From Rhodopseudomonas sp. BAL398 (lineage in GTDB: Bacteria > Pseudomonadota > Alphaproteobacteria > Rhizobiales > Xanthobacteraceae), in contig NZ_CP133111.1 of NCBI RefSeq assembly GCF_033001325.1, positions 3,736,501 through 3,800,500 of the forward strand: a stretch of DNA of 64,000 nt. The letters run 5' to 3'. How positions within the stretch are numbered: position 1 is the stretch's first letter; every line of letters begins with the position of its first letter. The position numbers and the translations under genes were made by a program. Shown piece by piece: positions 60,008-64,000 of this stretch. The notes under the pieces are model-generated. The model saw only the letters and a list, made by a program, of their open reading frames with translations. It was not told the origin of the DNA and did not search any database.

Positions 60008-63000
60008 ATGCCAGACAGCTCAGATCAAGCCATGCCCGCCGCCGCTCAACCGCCTGCCGACAATCCTGCCGAGAACCCCGCCAAGATTCCCGGCAAGATT
60101 CCCGGAAAGGGCGACCACGTCTTTCTGGTCGACGGCTCGTCCTATATTTTCCGCGCCTATCACGCGCTGCCGCCCTTAAACCGCAAATCCGACGGCTTGC
60201 AGGTCAACGCCGTGCTCGGCTTTTGCAACATGCTGTGGAAGCTGCTGCGCGACATGCCGCCGGACGACCGGCCGACCCATCTGGCGATCATCTTCGACAA
60301 GTCCGAGGTCACCTTCCGCAACAAGCTGTACCCGCAATACAAGGCGCATCGGCCGCCGGCGCCGGAGGATCTGATTCCGCAATTCGCCCTGATTCGCGAG
60401 GCGGTGCGCGCTTTCGACCTGCCCTGCATCGAACAGGGCGGCTTCGAGGCCGACGATCTGATCGCGACCTATGTGCGCGATGCCTGCGCGCGCGGCGCCA
60501 CCGCCACCATCGTGTCGTCCGACAAGGATCTGATGCAGCTCGTCACCGATTGCGTCACCATGTACGACACCATGAAGGACCGCCGCATCGGCATCGCCGA
60601 GGTGATCGAGAAATTCGGCGTGCCGCCCGACAAGGTGGTCGAGGTCCAGGCGCTGATCGGCGATTCGGTCGACAACGTCCCGGGCGTTCCCGGCGTCGGC
60701 CCGAAGGCCGCCAGCACGCTGATCGGCGAATTGGGGTCGCTCGACCGGATTCTCTCGGCCGAAGGCGAGCCAGAGAAGATCGAGGACGAACTCAAGGCAA
60801 GCCTGACCAGCCTGGAAGACCGGATCGCGGCGCTGGCCGGCGAGAAGGTCAAGCCGAGCTCCGCCGCCCAGGTCGGAAAGATCCTGGAGCAGAAATTCGG
60901 CCAGACCGATCTGGCCAGGGACAAGAAGGGAAATGCCACCGCCGATACCGAAACCATCGAGCGGCTCGCCAATGGCGGCAACGAGTTTTGCGCGCTGATC
61001 CTGCGCGCCCGCAATCTGTCGCGGGTGATCGGCGGAACCGTCGCCAAGATCGTCGCCAACAAGGATCTGGCGGCGATGTCGCGGCAGCTGGTGCTGCTGG
61101 ACGACAAGGTCGCGCTCGACGTGCCGCTGGATGACTTGGCGGTGCACGAGCCGGATGCGCGAAAACTGATCGCGTTCCTGAAGGCGATGGAATTTTCGAC
61201 GCTGACCCGACGGGTCGCCGAATATTCCCAGATCGATCCGTCGGATGTGACAGCCGATGCGACGACCAGCAGCGGCGGCGACCTTTCTTCTCCCTCCCCC
61301 CTTGCGGGGGAGGGCCGGGGTGGGGGGTCTCAGCAACGCAGCGACTCGGAGTTACCCCCCTCCCCAACCCTCCCCCGCAAGGGGGGAGGGAGCGCGCAAA
61401 CGTCGCCGCACGCCGAACTCACCCCTCAGGCGCTCGCCGCGGCGCGGGCGGAGGAGGCACGCCAGACGCCGGTCGACCGCAGCAAGTACCAGGTCGTCCG
61501 CACGCGCGACGAATTGAACGGCTGGATCGGGCGGATCCACGACACCGGCCATTTTGCCTTCGAGGCCAAGGCCTCGTCGATCGATCCGATGCAGGCCGAT
61601 CTGGTCGGGCTGGCGCTGGCGCTTGGGCCCAATGAGGCCTGTTACCTCCCGCTCGGGCACCGGCAATCCGGCGACGGCTCCGGCCTGTTCGCCGCCGGCC
61701 TGGCGCCCGACCAGATCAGGGCCAGCGATGCGCTCGAGGCGCTGAAGCCGCTATTGCAATCGCCCGGCCTGTTGAAGATCGGCTTCAACATCAAATTCAG
61801 CGCGGTGCTGCTGGCGCAACACGGCATTTCGATCGAGAATGCCGACGACATCCAGCTGATGTCCTATGCGCTCGACGCCGGACGAAACAGCCACGGGCTG
61901 GAGCAGCTGGCGGAAAGCCGGCTCGGCCACAAGATGCTGAGCTTTGCCGAGGTGATCGGCAGCGGCAAGGCCAAGGTCGGCTACGACCAGGTCACGATCG
62001 AGCGCGCCACCGAATATGCCGGCGAAACCGCCGATGTGCTGCTGCGGCTGTGGCGCGCCTTGAAGCCGCGCCTGCCCGCCGAACGCATGACCACGGTCTA
62101 CGAGACGCTGGAGCGGCCGTTGATCGGCGTGTTGGCGCGGATGGAGCGGCGCGGCATTTCGATCGACCGCGCGGTGCTGGCGAAGCTGTCGGCCGATTTC
62201 GCCCAGACGGCGGCGCGCATCGAAGCCGAGATCCGCGAGATCGCCGGCGAGGACATCAATATCGGCAGCCCGAAGCAACTCGGCGACATCCTGTTCGGCA
62301 AGATGGGCCTGCCGGGCGGCAGCAAGACCAAGACCGGTGCCTGGTCGACCTCGGCGCAGGTGCTGGACGAACTGGCCGAACAGGGCCACGACTTTCCGCG
62401 AAAAATTCTCGACTGGCGGCAGGTCTCGAAGCTGCGCTCGACCTATACGGACGCGCTGCCGAATTACGTGCATCCGCAGACCCAGCGGGTCCACACCACC
62501 TATGCGCTGGCCGCCACCACCACCGGTCGGCTGTCTTCGAACGAGCCCAATCTGCAGAACATCCCGGTGCGCACCGAGGACGGCCGCAAGATCCGCCGCG
62601 CCTTCGTGGCCACGCCCGGCCACAAGCTGGTGTCGGCGGATTATTCGCAGATCGAATTGCGATTGCTGTCCGAAGTCGCCGAGGTCCCGGCGCTGCGCAC
62701 CGCGTTTCAGGAGGGCATCGACATTCACGCCATGACGGCGTCGGAAATGTTCGGCGTGCCGGTCAAGGACATGCCGGGCGAAGTCCGCCGCCGCGCCAAG
62801 GCGATCAATTTCGGCATCATCTACGGCATCTCGGCGTTCGGGCTGGCCAACCAGCTCGGGATTCCGCGCGAGGAGGCCGGCGCCTATATCAAGAAGTATT
62901 TCGAGCGCTTCCCCGGCATCCGCGCCTATATGGATGCGACCCGGGATTTCTGCCGCGAACACGGCTATGTCGAAACCCTGTTCGGCCGCAAATGCCACTA

Positions 63001-63325
63001 CCCGGACATCAAGGCTTCCAACGCCTCGATCCGCGCCTTCAACGAACGCGCCGCCATCAACGCAAGGCTACAGGGCACCGCCGCCGACATCATCCGCCGC
63101 GCCATGGTGCGGATGGAGGACGCCTTGGCCGAGAAGAAGCTCTCGGCGCAGATGCTGCTGCAGGTCCACGACGAATTGATCTTCGAAGTCCCCGACGACG
63201 AGGTCGCCGCCACGCTGCCGGTGGTCCAGCACGTGATGCAGGACGCCCCGTTCCCGGCGGTGATTCTGCACGTGCCGCTGCAAGTGGATGCAAGGGCGGC
63301 GAATAATTGGGACGAGGCGCATTGA
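60008..63325 (+). CDS. polA: DNA polymerase I
   Basis: A 1105-residue family A polymerase for gap filling and Okazaki fragment processing. The 5'-nuclease domain (about 35-310) is intact: VFLVDGSSYIFRAYHALPP, GFEADDLIATY, SSDKDLMQLV. The polymerase motifs are intact: A (VSADYSQIELRLLSEVAEVP), B (RRRAKAINFGIIYGIS) and C (LLQVHDELIFEV). In the 3'-5' exonuclease-like domain the four metal-binding acids of E. coli Pol I correspond to E519, K521, S598 and T674, so proofreading is probably absent. A type C repeat is translated in frame (about residues 428-461) between the nuclease and exonuclease-like domains. Its TGA stop overlaps the next ATG. Confidence 0.95.
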   Translation: MPDSSDQAMPAAAQPPADNPAENPAKIPGKIPGKGDHVFLVDGSSYIFRAYHALPPLNRKSDGLQVNAVLGFCNMLWKLLRDMPPDDRPTHLAIIFDKSEVTFRNKLYPQYKAHRPPAPEDLIPQFALIREAVRAFDLPCIEQGGFEADDLIATYVRDACARGATATIVSSDKDLMQLVTDCVTMYDTMKDRRIGIAEVIEKFGVPPDKVVEVQALIGDSVDNVPGVPGVGPKAASTLIGELGSLDRILSAEGEPEKIEDELKASLTSLEDRIAALAGEKVKPSSAAQVGKILEQKFGQTDLARDKKGNATADTETIERLANGGNEFCALILRARNLSRVIGGTVAKIVANKDLAAMSRQLVLLDDKVALDVPLDDLAVHEPDARKLIAFLKAMEFSTLTRRVAEYSQIDPSDVTADATTSSGGDLSSPSPLAGEGRGGGSQQRSDSELPPSPTLPRKGGGSAQTSPHAELTPQALAAARAEEARQTPVDRSKYQVVRTRDELNGWIGRIHDTGHFAFEAKASSIDPMQADLVGLALALGPNEACYLPLGHRQSGDGSGLFAAGLAPDQIRASDALEALKPLLQSPGLLKIGFNIKFSAVLLAQHGISIENADDIQLMSYALDAGRNSHGLEQLAESRLGHKMLSFAEVIGSGKAKVGYDQVTIERATEYAGETADVLLRLWRALKPRLPAERMTTVYETLERPLIGVLARMERRGISIDRAVLAKLSADFAQTAARIEAEIREIAGEDINIGSPKQLGDILFGKMGLPGGSKTKTGAWSTSAQVLDELAEQGHDFPRKILDWRQVSKLRSTYTDALPNYVHPQTQRVHTTYALAATTTGRLSSNEPNLQNIPVRTEDGRKIRRAFVATPGHKLVSADYSQIELRLLSEVAEVPALRTAFQEGIDIHAMTASEMFGVPVKDMPGEVRRRAKAINFGIIYGISAFGLANQLGIPREEAGAYIKKYFERFPGIRAYMDATRDFCREHGYVETLFGRKCHYPDIKASNASIRAFNERAAINARLQGTAADIIRRAMVRMEDALAEKKLSAQMLLQVHDELIFEVPDDEVAATLPVVQHVMQDAPFPAVILHVPLQVDARAANNWDEAH
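61290..61391. repeat. Type C palindromic repeat embedded in frame within polA
   Basis: Ends CTCCCTCCCCCCTTGCGGGG and CCCCGCAAGGGGGGAGGGAG, the same element as at 22784, 23921 and 56778. It contributes residues such as SPSPLAGEGRGGG and SPTLPRKGGG to DNA polymerase I without breaking the frame. The insertion falls in the linker between the 5'-nuclease and exonuclease-like domains, where extra residues should be tolerated. Confidence 0.88.
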
Positions 63326-63960
63326 TGCCCCACCTCGCCTCCTTGCTCGGCTTCGCCGCCGTCGCTCTGACCATGGCGCTGTCGCCCGGGCCGAACATGA
63401 TCTATCTGGTCTCGCGCTCGATCTCGCAGGGGCCGCTCGCGGCACTGATCTCGCTTGGCGGCGTCGCGCTGGGCTTTTTGATCTACATGCTCAGCGCAGC
63501 CTTCGGCATTACGGCGTTGCTGTTCGCGGTGCCCTATGCGTATGACGCGCTGCGGCTCGCCGGCGCGGCCTATCTGGTGTGGCTGGCGTGGCAGGCGGTG
63601 CGGCGCCGCGGTCGCTCGCCATTTCAGGCCCGCCAGCTCGCCATCGACAGTCCGAAAAAGCTGTTCGCGATGGGGCTGATGACCAACCTGCTGAACCCCA
63701 AGGTCGCGATGCTGTATCTGGCGTTGCTGCCGCAATTCATCGATCCGGCCGCCGGCAGCGTGATGCTGCAATCGGTGCTGCTGGGCTCTGTCCAGATCGT
63801 GATCGGCGTCAGCGTCAATGCGGCCGTGGCGCTGGCCGCGGGTTCGATCTCGCTGTTTCTCGGCACGCGGCCACTCTGGCTGCTGGTCCAGCGCTGGCTG
63901 ATGGGGACCGTCCTGGCGGGGCTGGCAATGCGGATGGCGCTGGAATCGCGGCGCGCTTGA
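63325..63960 (+). CDS. LysE/RhtB-family amino acid exporter
   Basis: A 211-residue membrane protein of the LysE superfamily, which exports amino acids or homoserine derivatives. The N-terminal signature LTMALSPGPNMIYLVSRSIS followed by QGPLAALISLGGVALGF is diagnostic. About six helices follow, including FAMGLMTNLLNPKVAMLYLA, the family's second conserved segment. The start codon overlaps the polA stop (TGATG), so expression may depend on polA translation. The substrate is unknown. Confidence 0.9.
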   Translation: MPHLASLLGFAAVALTMALSPGPNMIYLVSRSISQGPLAALISLGGVALGFLIYMLSAAFGITALLFAVPYAYDALRLAGAAYLVWLAWQAVRRRGRSPFQARQLAIDSPKKLFAMGLMTNLLNPKVAMLYLALLPQFIDPAAGSVMLQSVLLGSVQIVIGVSVNAAVALAAGSISLFLGTRPLWLLVQRWLMGTVLAGLAMRMALESRRA

Positions 63961-63966
63961 GAGCGC

Positions 63967-64000
63967 TCAGTCCAGTCTGACGTCGAAGCCGCGCTTGACG
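63967..64000 (-). CDS. Possible 3' end of a gene continuing beyond the window
   Basis: On the minus strand the last bases read in frame as VKRGFDVRLD and then TGA. Only ten codons are visible, so nothing can be said about function. It would be convergent with the LysE-type gene, with a 6-bp gap. Confidence 0.3.
   Translation of the reverse strand, partial: VKRGFDVRLD

Overview
The window looks like chromosomal DNA of a metabolically versatile alphaproteobacterium of the Bradyrhizobium/Rhodopseudomonas group. The DNA is GC-rich, with dense short-gap operons and several families of intergenic palindromic repeats that I associate with that group. It carries an acyl-HSL LuxI/LuxR pair, a protocatechuate 4,5-cleavage pathway, perfect or near-perfect FixK/FNR boxes, a CtrA-type box and ModE-type boxes. 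The assignment to a purple non-sulfur or Bradyrhizobium-like organism is inference from gene content. I see no rRNA, tRNA, CRISPR array, transposase or phage gene.

Layout. 0-6.3 kb: a family 3 solute-binding protein divergent from a luxR-luxI pair, then a small conserved-looking gene, a membrane glycosyltransferase, a Sco-type copper chaperone and a secreted ClpP-like protein. 6.9-14.0 kb: an ABC importer of the SsuABC/NMT1 type, a double-domain nitrilase-family protein, a LysR regulator and an FAD dehydrogenase, probably uptake and breakdown of an organic nitrogen compound. 14.1-16.5 kb: two small secreted proteins and an Old Yellow Enzyme homologue.

16.7-26.3 kb: an aromatic catabolic cluster (Bug-type binding protein, LysR, galD/ligU, ligJ, ligK, an unexplained NAD-binding dehydrogenase, ligI, ligA, ligB, ligC) ending at a strong terminator. 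Together these convert protocatechuate to pyruvate and oxaloacetate, and the galD/ligJ/ligK branch could also serve gallate. 26.4-32.3 kb: housekeeping and hypothetical genes (hisE-like, YqaA/DedA, nitronate monooxygenase, thioesterase, a small gene behind a CtrA box). 32.4-33.1 kb: tandem and nested repeats.

33.1-40.7 kb: a 1482-residue cytochrome P450 - two-helix membrane segment - DyP peroxidase fusion, a SARP/TolB-like/TPR regulator upstream of it, and a PatA-like subtilase with substituted catalytic positions. 40.6-48.5 kb: a molybdate regulon (modE, modA, modB, modC, mop and two DUF2478 paralogues) with three matching ModE-type boxes, enclosing a di-haem cytochrome c peroxidase behind an FNR-type box and an orphan pentahaem TorC-type cytochrome.

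48.9-56.7 kb: a two-gene operon behind a perfect FixK/FNR box. It encodes a 1663-residue pyruvate:ferredoxin oxidoreductase-like protein with its own C-terminal ferredoxin domain, translationally coupled to a 945-residue single-chain NfnB-NfnA-like flavoprotein. This is the best candidate for an unusual electron-transfer system in the window. 57-64 kb: a zinc alcohol dehydrogenase, a PfkB-type sugar kinase, a small membrane protein, polA (its 3'-5' exonuclease acidic residues are replaced and a palindromic repeat lies in frame inside it), a LysE-type exporter and the edge of one more gene.
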